This document shows positions 48,621 through 56,832 of a DNA stretch of 64,000 nucleotides, piece after piece (positions within the stretch are counted from its first letter, which is position 1; each line of letters opens with the position of its first letter). The DNA lies in the NCBI GenBank assembly GCA_001940855.1, contig MSGS01000066.1, positions 30,265-94,264 on the forward strand. The letters are read 5' to 3'. The translations under genes and the position numbers were made by a program. The notes below the pieces were generated by a model that was not told the DNA's origin, did no database searches, and was given only the letters and a program-made list of their open reading frames with translations. This stretch comes from Christensenellaceae bacterium Phil1. GTDB lineage: Bacteria > Bacillota > Clostridia > Christensenellales > CAG-138.

Positions 48621-50035
48621 TGGCGGTCTGCGAGATATGGGATGTGCGTGGCAGGCTCGACCACCCGATTGACTACGCAGAAAATCCCGAAAAGACCGCT
48701 AATCCCAAATACACCGAAGCTGATTTACAGGCTATGGTCGATGTAATGGAGTACGCCACCAATAAGGATAAGACCGAACAGCGTTTCTTTGTCACGGGCG
48801 TAAACTGCGACCCGACTACCGCAAGAGATGAAATGATGATTGCTAAAGCCCAATGGAACGATACAAGCGAGATTGTCTGTTATCACGGCTTCCAGAGCTT
48901 CAAGTCTGGTGAGGTCACGCCAGAGCAGGCGCACGAGGTCGGGGTCAGACTTGCCGAGAGAATGTGGGGCAACAGATTTCAAGTCATTGTTGCCACCCAC
49001 CTCAACACCGAGTGCCTGCATAATCACTTTGTAGTGAACTCCGTTTCCTTTGCGGACGGCAAGCATTATCACGATAACAAAGCAAACTTGCGCCTGCTCC
49101 GTCAGCGTTCCGATGAGCTTTGCCGTGAGTATGCTCTGTCTGTTATTGAACACCCAAGCGGCAAGAAAAAGCCCTATGCTCTTTATCAAGCAGAAAAGCA
49201 AGGACGTCCCACAAGAGATAATGTGGCAAGGCAGGCAGTTGATGAAGCGATTGCAAAATCCTACACGCTAAAAGACTTTGACCGCATTATGGCGGAGATG
49301 GGCTACCGTGTGAGCTTTGACCCTAATCGCAAGTATTGGACGATTATCGGCAAGGGCTGGCAAAGACCGAAGCGGCTCTATAAGCTCGGAGAGGATTATA
49401 CCAACGACAGAATAACGGAGCGTATCAGCCAGAACTCTTATGCCGTAAGGTTTGAGCGATTTACCGACCCACCGAAGCAGGTCAAGGTCTATCGGGTCAA
49501 GGGGTCACTTTCGAGAGCAAAGAAAATCGGCGGCTTGCGTGGACTTTATCTCCATTACTGCTACAAGCTCGGTATCCTGCCGAAGAACAAAAAACAGAAT
49601 TACGCTCGGCTTCATTATCTGTTAAAGGACGACCTTATGAAAATGGAAGCCATAGCAAAAGAAACAAGGCTGCTTTGTCGGAATCACATTGATACGGCAC
49701 AGCAGCTTTTGTCATACAAAGGCTCGTTGGAAACGGAAATGTCCGCCTTGCTTGAAAAGCGCAAGGAGCTTTACTCCAAATCCCGTTCCGCAAAGAACGA
49801 GGACACAAAATCACAGGTCAAGGCGGAGCTATCCGATATTTCCAAACGCCTTAGTATTTTGCGAAAGGAGGTTAAACTTTGCGAGGGTATCGCCGCCCGT
49901 AGCGACACCCTTAAAGAAAAACTCGCAGCTATACGGGCAGATGAACAAGAACAGGAAAGAAAGGAGCTGACGAAAAGTGAACACAGGCGGCGAAGCGGCA
50001 GAACAAATCGTCCGAATGAGCTTGGAGGGCTTTGA
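48620..50035 (+). CDS. Relaxase of the ICE (MobP-type)
   Basis: About 471 aa from the ATG at 48620, which gives MAVCEIWDVRGRLDHPIDYAENPEKT, the normal start of this family; the longer frame to 48560 lies inside mobC. The nicking domain has the candidate tyrosine near the N-terminus (DYAENPEKT) and the metal-binding HLNTECLHNHFVVNSVSF. The C-terminal third (about 330-470) is coiled and basic. It cuts oriT and leads the strand into the recipient. Confidence 0.88.
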   Translation: MAVCEIWDVRGRLDHPIDYAENPEKTANPKYTEADLQAMVDVMEYATNKDKTEQRFFVTGVNCDPTTARDEMMIAKAQWNDTSEIVCYHGFQSFKSGEVTPEQAHEVGVRLAERMWGNRFQVIVATHLNTECLHNHFVVNSVSFADGKHYHDNKANLRLLRQRSDELCREYALSVIEHPSGKKKPYALYQAEKQGRPTRDNVARQAVDEAIAKSYTLKDFDRIMAEMGYRVSFDPNRKYWTIIGKGWQRPKRLYKLGEDYTNDRITERISQNSYAVRFERFTDPPKQVKVYRVKGSLSRAKKIGGLRGLYLHYCYKLGILPKNKKQNYARLHYLLKDDLMKMEAIAKETRLLCRNHIDTAQQLLSYKGSLETEMSALLEKRKELYSKSRSAKNEDTKSQVKAELSDISKRLSILRKEVKLCEGIAARSDTLKEKLAAIRADEQEQERKELTKSEHRRRSGRTNRPNELGGL

Positions 50036-50789
50036 AGTCGCTGCAAAAATCACAGGCGCAGGAGCGAAAAACATCGCCATCCTGCTGTATTCCATTCTGA
50101 AAGAAGAAAAGAAAACCAAAGGCAAGGCACGGCTTTCCTCAATGCTTCGCTCTGGAAAAGAGCTGAAGGTCTTTACCGTGAAAAATGACGACCTCAAAAC
50201 ATTCACACAGGAAGCCCAAAAGTACGGCGTTCTTTACTGCGTCCTTGCAGACCGCAAGAATAACGACCCTAATGCAGAGGTCGATGTTATCGCCCGTGCG
50301 GAGGACGCATCGAAAATCAGCCGTATCGTGGAGCGCTTCAACCTTGCATCGGTGGACACCGCTTCTATCGTAACCGAAGCGGAGAAATCCAAAGACGAAA
50401 AGAACGGACAGCCAGAGCCAGAAATCACAACACCCGAAAAAGCAGAAAAGGACAAGCTGCTTGATGAGCTTATGGGTAAGCCTGTCGGCAAGGAGGGAAA
50501 CGCCCCAAACCCCTCGGTGGCAAAGACCGAAAAATCCCCTCAGTCCGAGCCTATCTCAGAGAAGCAAAGCAAATCCGCAGAGGGGGCTACTATGACTAAG
50601 GATAAACCCTCTGTCAAAGAGGAACTGCGGAAAATCAAGGAGAGCCGCAAGGAACAGGAAGCGGACAAAGGCACTTCCGCCCTGGGCAAAAGCGGAGCTT
50701 CCGACAGGGCTAAGAGTGCCAACGGCAAGACCGAACACAAACAGCCCCAGAGAAAAAAGAAACACAAAAAATCCAAAGAAGCGAGGTAA
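49977..50789 (+). CDS. PcfB / DUF3801 family protein
   Basis: 270 aa starting with GTG (AAGGAG 10 nt upstream), inside the relaxase 3' end. The N-terminal DUF3801/PcfB domain (about 1-130; MSLEGFEVAAKITGAGAKNIA, FTVKNDDLKTFTQEAQKYGVLYC) is followed by a disordered Lys/Glu/Ser-rich tail ending in a lysine cluster. PcfB-like proteins take part in relaxosome-coupling protein contacts. Confidence 0.83.
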   Translation: MNTGGEAAEQIVRMSLEGFEVAAKITGAGAKNIAILLYSILKEEKKTKGKARLSSMLRSGKELKVFTVKNDDLKTFTQEAQKYGVLYCVLADRKNNDPNAEVDVIARAEDASKISRIVERFNLASVDTASIVTEAEKSKDEKNGQPEPEITTPEKAEKDKLLDELMGKPVGKEGNAPNPSVAKTEKSPQSEPISEKQSKSAEGATMTKDKPSVKEELRKIKESRKEQEADKGTSALGKSGASDRAKSANGKTEHKQPQRKKKHKKSKEAR

Positions 50790-50795
50790 GCAAGT

Positions 50796-51659
50796 ATGAG
50801 TATCTATGATGTATTCAGCGGCGGCAGCAAACCGTTTGACAAAGAGCAATGGGCTGCCCAGAAGCAGGCACAGCGCAAAGAAGCCTACGAGCTGATTGAC
50901 AACACCTGCTCCGAAATGATGATTAGCGGCGACAGCTTCCGTCAGTATCTTGATGTGCAGGGACGATTTGACCGCTATTCCGTAAACAATGCCATTCTGG
51001 TATCTGCGCAAATGCCAGAAGCAACGCAGCTCAAAGAAAAAGCCGCTTGGAAGCAGAGCCGTGTCTATGTGAACAAGGACGCACAGAAGGTCGTTATTCT
51101 TGAGCCGAGCAAGGAGTACACCCGTGATGACGGTTCTAAGGCGGTTGGCTACAACGCCAAAGAGGTCTATGACATTTCCGAAACCTCTGCAAAGGACAGA
51201 CAGGAAGCACAGGAAAAGAAATCTATGCGTGAGCTTGTATCGGCACTCATTGACGCAAGCCCCGTGCCTTTTGTACCTGTTGCAGACCTTGAAATGCCTG
51301 CCTACTACGACAGCGAACAGCAGAGCATTTTTATCCGCACGGGTCTTAACGAGGAACAGCTTTTCGTGAGTATGGCAAAGGAAGTATCAGCGGCGGTCTT
51401 TGACTTTAAGCATAACGAAAGCCGAGAAGCGTCCGAGTTCAAATCCTACTGCGTGGCGTATATGATAAGCTCCCGCTACGGCGTTGACACCAGAGGCTTT
51501 AATTTCTCCAGACTTCCGAAAGAGCTTGCGGAAACGGATACACAGGCTTTCAAGGGAGAACTTGACTCTATGCGTGATGTTCTGGGTGAAATCCAGAGCG
51601 AAATGTATAAGAGTATGGAGAAAAACAAGCCTGCCAAAAGCAAGGAACAGGAACGATAA
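50796..51659 (+). CDS. ArdC-like ssDNA-binding domain protein with a degenerate peptidase half
   Basis: 287 aa. The N-terminal half (about 20-115) matches the ArdC-type ssDNA-binding domain: RFDRYSVNNAILVSAQMP, the KEKAAWKQSRVYV strand, and VVILEPSKEY. In the C-terminal half, where ArdC proteins have a HExxH metallopeptidase, the corresponding helix reads LFVSMAKEVSAAVFD, so both histidines are missing. It may coat incoming single strands without peptidase activity. Confidence 0.65.
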   Translation: MSIYDVFSGGSKPFDKEQWAAQKQAQRKEAYELIDNTCSEMMISGDSFRQYLDVQGRFDRYSVNNAILVSAQMPEATQLKEKAAWKQSRVYVNKDAQKVVILEPSKEYTRDDGSKAVGYNAKEVYDISETSAKDRQEAQEKKSMRELVSALIDASPVPFVPVADLEMPAYYDSEQQSIFIRTGLNEEQLFVSMAKEVSAAVFDFKHNESREASEFKSYCVAYMISSRYGVDTRGFNFSRLPKELAETDTQAFKGELDSMRDVLGEIQSEMYKSMEKNKPAKSKEQER

Positions 51660-51674
51660 ACGGAGGTACAGCCT

Positions 51675-51872
51675 ATGAGAGAAGAACGATACCATATCGC
51701 ACTTGATAAGTACGATAAAAATATCGTTATCAATGCGCTTAACACCCTGCGTACACAGCAGTTACAGGAGGAACGCCCCACCGAGCCTGTTGACGAGCTG
51801 ATTAGCAAGGTAGCACACGCCCCGACAAAGAAATTCAAGGTCGTGCATTGCAGGTGTAATGAGGAACGATAA
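51675..51872 (+). CDS. Small ICE protein, paralogue of the protein at 27235
   Basis: 65 aa, GGAGG upstream; its stop overlaps the virD4 start by 14 bp. Shares the pattern DELI-KVA-AP-KKFKV with the 59-aa protein at the ICE left end. Charged and probably helical; function unknown. Confidence 0.65.
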   Translation: MREERYHIALDKYDKNIVINALNTLRTQQLQEERPTEPVDELISKVAHAPTKKFKVVHCRCNEER

Positions 51873-52380
51873 CGACAAAAAGACGAGCCTAATCCTTTCC
51901 GCCTGCGGCGTCGTTCCTGTCGTGTGGCTTGCTCTGCTGACCGCCCCTTATGTGGGCGGCGGCATTGTAGAAATCATCCGAGGACTGACCGATGCTATGG
52001 GAAGTCCCTTTGCCATAACCGTATGTGAGGACAGCGTAAAGACTGTCCTTATTTTTTTAGCCGCATACGGTATGGCTATCGGCATTTACTTCTCCACACG
52101 AAGGAACTACCGCAGGCGTGAGGAACACGGCTCTGCAAAATGGGGCAACGCCGATGCGCTGAACAAGAAGTATCGGGATAAAGACCCGTCCGAGAACAAG
52201 CTGCTGACCCAGAATGTCCGCATCGGTCTGGACGGGAAAAAGCACCGCCGAAATCTCAACATTTTAGTCTGCGGCGGCTCTGGTGCAGGCAAAACACGCT
52301 TTTTCTGTAAGCCTAACGCTATGCAATGCAACACCTCTTTTGTGGTGCTTGACCCAAATGGGTACAATTTGGGAGGATGA
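51859..52380 (+). pseudogene. virD4 coupling protein, 5' fragment
   Basis: The first about 165 codons of a VirD4/TcpA-type coupling ATPase: two membrane helices (about 10-30 and 50-75), the RREEHGSAKWG segment, and Walker A GGSGAGKTRFF. At LDP the frame leaves the family sequence and stops after a few foreign codons (NGYNLGG). The continuation, KGEILRDIGYLLEW, is found 10.88 kb downstream, so an element is inserted exactly here. Confidence 0.92.
52353..52373. other. Left attachment region (attL) of the IME
   Basis: CCCAAAT and ATTTGGG form an inverted repeat (52353-52359 and 52367-52373) spanning the junction of virD4 and element. Aligning in the virD4 reading frame with the right junction (CCCAAGGG at 63233), the shared bases CC or AA at the P/K codons are the likely crossover; rejoining gives DPKGE, the uninterrupted family sequence. 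Confidence 0.6.
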
Positions 52381-52437
52381 AACTCAATACAGTGTTCATT
52401 CGGTACATAACTCTATAAGGAAGGAGGTAGTCAAAAT

Positions 52438-55182
52438 ATGGCTAAGAAGATAACAAAACCGCTGATTACAGCACTTTATGAGCGTCTATCAAAGGACGAT
52501 GAGCTGAAGGGCGAGTCCAACAGTATCACCAATCAGAAGAAATATCTCGAAGATTACGCAACGAGAAATGGCTTCACCAATATCCGTCACTTTACGGATG
52601 ATGGTTATACCGGCAGAAACTTTAACCGACCGGGCTTTCAAGAGCTACTGGCTGAGGTCCATGCCGGAAATGTCGGTGTAATCATTGTCAAGGATATGAG
52701 CCGACTTGGTCGTAACTACCTGCAAGTAGGGTTCTATACCGAAATCCTGTTCCCGGAGAAAGAAATCCACTTCATTGCGATCAACAACAGTGTTGACAGT
52801 GAGAACAGCTCTGACAACGACTTCACACCGTTCCTGAATATCATGAATGAATGGTATGCCAGGGATACCAGCAACAAGATCAAATCCATCTTCAATTCTC
52901 GCATGGCCGATGGCAAACGATGCAGCGGAAGCATTCCGTATGGTTACAATCGTCAGCCCGGCGATAAGCAGACCTTGATCGTGGATCCGGTCGCTTCGTT
53001 GGTGGTCAAGCGTATCTTTGATATGGCCGATACCGGCATGAGTCATACTCAGATAGCACATCAGCTTCAGGAGGAACAAGTGCTGATTCCCTCAGCCTAT
53101 ACTGCCAAGTTTCATCCTGAACAGAACAATGGCAAGCGATATTTTGATCCGTTTGGATGGAGCAATACCACTGTCAATGCAATCCTTGACCGTCAGGAAT
53201 ACCTTGGTCATACGATCCTGAAAAAGTCCGTTAGCACCAACTTCAAGACCGACAAGAGAAGGTCAACCAGTGAGGATGAACAGTATATCTTCTACTTCAC
53301 TCATGAGGCCATCATCAGTCAGGAGCTTTGGGACAGCGTTCAGAAGCAAAGAGTCCGTTCCCCAAGGAAAACACCGGCGGGAACATACCAGCAGCATAAG
53401 CTGAGCGGTTATCTGTTCTGCTCTGATTGCGGATCAAGAATGGCATTACAGTCTGCTAAGAAGTGCAAGGACGGCGATCCTGAGGACCGTTACTATTCAT
53501 TTCGTTGCAGTGCTTATGGTCAGCGAGGAACAGAATGCTCTGCCCACTATGTGAATGCTGAGGCCGTAGAAGGTCTTATCCTCTCAAGTATTCAAAGACT
53601 GTCCAAGTTTGTCATTGAGGATGAAGCTGCCTTTGCCGAACAGCTTCGACAGAAGGCTCAGGCCAAGGTCGATGCGGTCCCGGTCGAAAAGAAACAACAG
53701 CTTGCGGATTTGGAAAAGCAGTTTGAGGAGCTGGATGTGAAGCTCCGTTCCCTCTATGAAAACTTCTTTGCCGGTCTCATTCTTGAACGACAGTATAAAG
53801 CTCTCATGACTCAGTATGACAAGGAGCAGACGGCCTGCGAGGAACGTATCGAGGAGCTGAAAAAAGAACTTGCCCTTATTCAGGGAAAGCCCATGCAGAT
53901 TGATCGTTTTATCAAGTTGATCCACAAGTACAAGGAACCAACAGCGCTGACAGAGGAGCTGCTTCATGCCTTTGTTGATAAGGTGATTGTCCATGAACCT
54001 AACGGCAGAGGCAAGAGCCGAACACAGGAAATCGAGCTGTACTTCAATTTCATCGGCCAGTTTGAGCTTGCCTTCTCCCCTGAGGAGATCAAGGCCGCCA
54101 AAAAACAGGAAGCTAAACGAGTCCGTGAGAAGAAGGCTCATAAAAAGAAAGTACAGAAGCAGTATAACAAGCGCAAGAAGCAGGAACGCTATGACGAGCG
54201 TGAGGGTCACAAGTTTGCGAAGCGTGTCTGTGAACATTGCGGTCAGGAATTTTGGCCCAATGGCAATAAGCAGAAATACTGCTGTAAAGAGTGCCTGAAC
54301 GCAGCCAAGGCTGAAAGAGTCAAGGCCCAGCGTCATGCTGAAAAGGGCGATCACACCTTCAGACAGAAGAATTGCATTGTTTGCGGTAAACCATTCTGGC
54401 CGGTGAATGGTCAGGAAGTCATGAGTTCCGAAGAATGCAAGCATAAGCATCGCAATGAGAAGCAATTGGCATATTATCATAAGGTTGTTGCTGATAAGGA
54501 AAAGGCCAAGCGTGAAGCAATTCGAGAGATGACCTTGGCTGAGAATGATGGTCATCCATATCCTCAAAGAGAATGCGAATACTGCGGTACTCCGTTTTGG
54601 CCGGAGAAGCATCACCAGCGTTTCTGCTGTAAGTCATGTACCAGCAAGGCATCTGAATTAAGGAATACCGGCATCGATCCGGCAGTCAAAGAAGGACATC
54701 GCTTTTTCAAGAAGGTCTGTCCTGTTTGCGGAAAAGAGTTTTGGCCTGAAGGTCCGAATACGATCTGCTGTTCCAAGGAATGTGCTTACAAACGACAGGC
54801 CGAACTTGATAAGGAAAAGCGGGACCAGTTCCGTGAAGCTGTTATAGCTGAACGAGGCGGCCATATGTATGAGGCTATTCCTTGCAAGTACTGTGGTGAG
54901 ATGTTCTATCCGAAGCATCCTACTCAGCTTTATTGTTCTGAAGGTTGCCAAAAGAACAGCTTATTTATGAGTCGTTATGGTCACGATCCGACGAAAAAGG
55001 AAGGCCATCCTTATAACAAGAGAATATGTATTCATTGCGGTAAGGAGTTTTGGCCTGCCGGTCCGAATACCAAGACTTGCTCGGAAGAATGCAGCCATGA
55101 ACATGGCGTTCAGAAGATACGTGACTGGCGAGCCGAACAGAAAGCTCAGAATGAAGCTGAAACAATCAAACCGGCAATGTAA
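52438..55182 (+). CDS. Large serine recombinase with six C-terminal zinc-finger repeats
   Basis: 914 aa. Resolvase catalytic domain (about 10-150) with the nucleophile serine in YERLSKDDE and the arginines DMSRLGR; recombinase domain (about 165-270); zinc ribbon CSDCGSRM ... CSAHYV (about 325-370); coiled coil (about 400-490); then, at about 598-885, six repeats of about 55 aa of the form CxxCGxxFWP-(7-10)-C-x3-C. Repeat 2 has lost one cysteine (MSSEEC). The tail is not part of the standard TnpX-like recombinase, which is about 550-700 aa. The gene sits just inside the left end and surely moves this IME. AAGGAGG precedes the ATG. Confidence 0.9.
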   Translation: MAKKITKPLITALYERLSKDDELKGESNSITNQKKYLEDYATRNGFTNIRHFTDDGYTGRNFNRPGFQELLAEVHAGNVGVIIVKDMSRLGRNYLQVGFYTEILFPEKEIHFIAINNSVDSENSSDNDFTPFLNIMNEWYARDTSNKIKSIFNSRMADGKRCSGSIPYGYNRQPGDKQTLIVDPVASLVVKRIFDMADTGMSHTQIAHQLQEEQVLIPSAYTAKFHPEQNNGKRYFDPFGWSNTTVNAILDRQEYLGHTILKKSVSTNFKTDKRRSTSEDEQYIFYFTHEAIISQELWDSVQKQRVRSPRKTPAGTYQQHKLSGYLFCSDCGSRMALQSAKKCKDGDPEDRYYSFRCSAYGQRGTECSAHYVNAEAVEGLILSSIQRLSKFVIEDEAAFAEQLRQKAQAKVDAVPVEKKQQLADLEKQFEELDVKLRSLYENFFAGLILERQYKALMTQYDKEQTACEERIEELKKELALIQGKPMQIDRFIKLIHKYKEPTALTEELLHAFVDKVIVHEPNGRGKSRTQEIELYFNFIGQFELAFSPEEIKAAKKQEAKRVREKKAHKKKVQKQYNKRKKQERYDEREGHKFAKRVCEHCGQEFWPNGNKQKYCCKECLNAAKAERVKAQRHAEKGDHTFRQKNCIVCGKPFWPVNGQEVMSSEECKHKHRNEKQLAYYHKVVADKEKAKREAIREMTLAENDGHPYPQRECEYCGTPFWPEKHHQRFCCKSCTSKASELRNTGIDPAVKEGHRFFKKVCPVCGKEFWPEGPNTICCSKECAYKRQAELDKEKRDQFREAVIAERGGHMYEAIPCKYCGEMFYPKHPTQLYCSEGCQKNSLFMSRYGHDPTKKEGHPYNKRICIHCGKEFWPAGPNTKTCSEECSHEHGVQKIRDWRAEQKAQNEAETIKPAM

Positions 55183-55255
55183 AAGAAGAGGTTAAGAAGT
55201 CATAGTGTCTCGTAGAAGGGGTCACAAACAGACTTCTTCCGATGGAGGTTTTATT

Positions 55256-55552
55256 ATGATTATCAAGTTTATACTCAAGTGCATTGCGTTGCCGTTGCTT
55301 CTTCCAGTCGTGCTGATCCAGTGGATCGGCATCTTCCTGAACAGCATATCGAGCGTGATCTTCGGTATTCTGTCAGGCATCTGTACCCTGACTGCTATCG
55401 CCAGTCTTGCCTTCGGCCTCAGTACCGGCGGCGAGGTGATCCGAATGCTGATCATCGCATTCGTGATCTTTATCATCCCTCATATCGGCAACTGGATTAT
55501 TGAGAGAATTGTCATGGTTCGGTATCTGTTAGGAGAATTCATACGGTCTTGA
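55256..55552 (+). CDS. CD1845-like small membrane protein
   Basis: 98 aa with three hydrophobic stretches (LPLLLPVVLIQWIGIFL, the long central one, and MLIIAFVIFIIPHIGNWI). The ATG at 55256 is chosen because GGAGG is 8 nt upstream; the frame to 55205 has none. Proteins of this type accompany conjugative and mobilizable elements of Clostridia; function unknown. Confidence 0.7.
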   Translation: MIIKFILKCIALPLLLPVVLIQWIGIFLNSISSVIFGILSGICTLTAIASLAFGLSTGGEVIRMLIIAFVIFIIPHIGNWIIERIVMVRYLLGEFIRS

Positions 55553-55596
55553 TGGCCGATTTCTAAGCAAACCATTACAACTGAATAGGTTACCCA

Positions 55597-55645
55597 TAGC
55601 GGTTGTTGTTCTGATAATCATCGGTCAACACCGCTATTTTTATTT
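55597..55645 (+). terminator. Terminator after the membrane protein gene
   Basis: TAGCGGTTGTTG (55597-55608) pairs, with one bulge, with CAACACCGCTA (55626-55636), then TTTTTATTTC. Confidence 0.7.
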
Positions 55646-55671
55646 CAAAACACACTTATGGAGGTATTCAC

Positions 55672-55968
55672 ATGAAGCTTACTGAAAATGTAGCACTGGA
55701 CTTCATCGATCAGGACATTCTCTTCTGTTGGGCCTGTCCTTCCTATGAGGTCACTATGATGAGGCTGACCGATCTCGGCAGCATCACCGTGGATCCTGAT
55801 ATCAAAGAGCATATCGAGGATCTAATCGTAAAGCTGTTCCTGCACTCTGATCAGGAACACTTTGAGCAGCTGTTCTATCAGAACCGTCTGCAGCTGGAGC
55901 ATGGAATGAAGCGCAAGTTGCACTTCGCCAAGGAACTTATGGAAATGGAACTTAAGGAGGTAGCGTAA
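55672..55968 (+). CDS. IME hypothetical protein
   Basis: 98 aa, acidic and helical; GGAGG before the ATG. It is 2 bp from the next gene, which is likewise small and acidic. Such runs of small genes are typical after the recombinase in this class of IME; no domain is recognised. Confidence 0.6.
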   Translation: MKLTENVALDFIDQDILFCWACPSYEVTMMRLTDLGSITVDPDIKEHIEDLIVKLFLHSDQEHFEQLFYQNRLQLEHGMKRKLHFAKELMEMELKEVA

Positions 55969-55970
55969 CT

Positions 55971-56204
55971 ATGGATACTATGGAAAAGAGAACCCTTGCA
56001 TTCTTCGGTAAGGAGGACCGCTTTGAAACACTGGCATTGCTGGTCGAATATCTGTTACTGACTGAGGATAAGGATCGGCAGGATGCCATCCTCAATGTTA
56101 TTCAGCGACTGACAATGTTCAGGGATGATGAAACCTATATGGCCTATCTGTACAGCGTAAGAAATGAGGTGTACAGCATCGATGAGTCATCTGACGAAGT
56201 ATGA
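55971..56204 (+). CDS. IME hypothetical protein
   Basis: 77 aa, acidic and helical, with AAGGAGG upstream of ATG. Overlaps the next gene by 23 bp. Unknown function. Confidence 0.6.
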   Translation: MDTMEKRTLAFFGKEDRFETLALLVEYLLLTEDKDRQDAILNVIQRLTMFRDDETYMAYLYSVRNEVYSIDESSDEV

Positions 56205-56475
56205 GAAAGAAACCATCCTGCTGACCAGTGAAGGTGATAATACCTACAGTATCTACACCTTCAACCCCGGTCTGAAACGCAAGCTGGCCGCTTATGCCCG
56301 GCAGTACCCGGACCAGTGCAAGCTGACCGCTTCTACCAAGGAAGGCAGCGAAACTTATGAGCTCAGCAAGGCCAGGGTGAGCATCAGGCTGATAGCTCCT
56401 TACTCTGAAGAGCGTAAGAAGGCCGCCGGAGAACGAGCCAAGCAGCTGAATGCAGACAAGTCCTCACAAAGCTGA
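56182..56475 (+). CDS. IME conserved small protein
   Basis: 97 aa starting MSHLTKYEKETILLTSEGD, a start seen in many IMEs beside serine recombinases. A beta-rich core (NTYSIYTFNPGLKRKLAAYA, YELSKARVSIRLIAPYSEERKKAA) and a basic C-terminus suggest nucleic-acid contact. Function unknown. Confidence 0.65.
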   Translation: MSHLTKYEKETILLTSEGDNTYSIYTFNPGLKRKLAAYARQYPDQCKLTASTKEGSETYELSKARVSIRLIAPYSEERKKAAGERAKQLNADKSSQS

Positions 56476-56491
56476 GGATAAGGTCAGAATG

Positions 56492-56514
56492 TCCAGTGTA
56501 GACTGGATGTTTTG
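56492..56514 (+). terminator. Weak terminator hairpin
   Basis: TCCAGT (56492-56497) with ACTGGA (56502-56507), then TGTTTTGG. Separates the small acidic-protein genes from the regulator/methylase genes. Confidence 0.4.
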
Positions 56515-56568
56515 GCCGATATATAATGAAACAGGCGAAGTTGCTGCTCAATGTGATCAACAGAAGTA

Positions 56569-56597
56569 TTGCAATTATCAACCAAATGTTTTATAAT
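56569..56597 (+). promoter_or_regulatory. Promoter of the HTH-methylase genes
   Basis: TTGCAA (56569-56574), 17 bp, perfect TATAAT (56592-56597), 21 bp before the HTH gene ATG. Confidence 0.65.
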
Positions 56598-56618
56598 ATC
56601 TGTTGGCGAGGTGATACT

Positions 56619-56831
56619 ATGAATAGATCAGAACAAATCAAAGTGCTGTGTGTTCGAAAGAACATTAGCATTGCTGCATTAGCTCGAATGATAAATGAAA
56701 GCTCGCAGAATCTGAATGCAAAGCTCAAACGAAATACTGTTACTGATGAAGAAATCGGACTGATTTGTAAAGCACTCGATGTACAGTATCGAAGCTACTT
56801 CGAAATGGAAAATGGTGAAAGGATAGAGTGA
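56619..56831 (+). CDS. Small XRE-type HTH regulator upstream of the methylase
   Basis: 70 aa: helix-turn-helix in IKVLCVRKNISIAALARMINESSQNLNAKLK. It ends 1 bp before the methyltransferase ATG, so it is co-transcribed. Probably regulates the methylase or the element; distinct from the C protein at 59160. Confidence 0.75.
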   Translation: MNRSEQIKVLCVRKNISIAALARMINESSQNLNAKLKRNTVTDEEIGLICKALDVQYRSYFEMENGERIE

Positions 56832-56832
56832 T

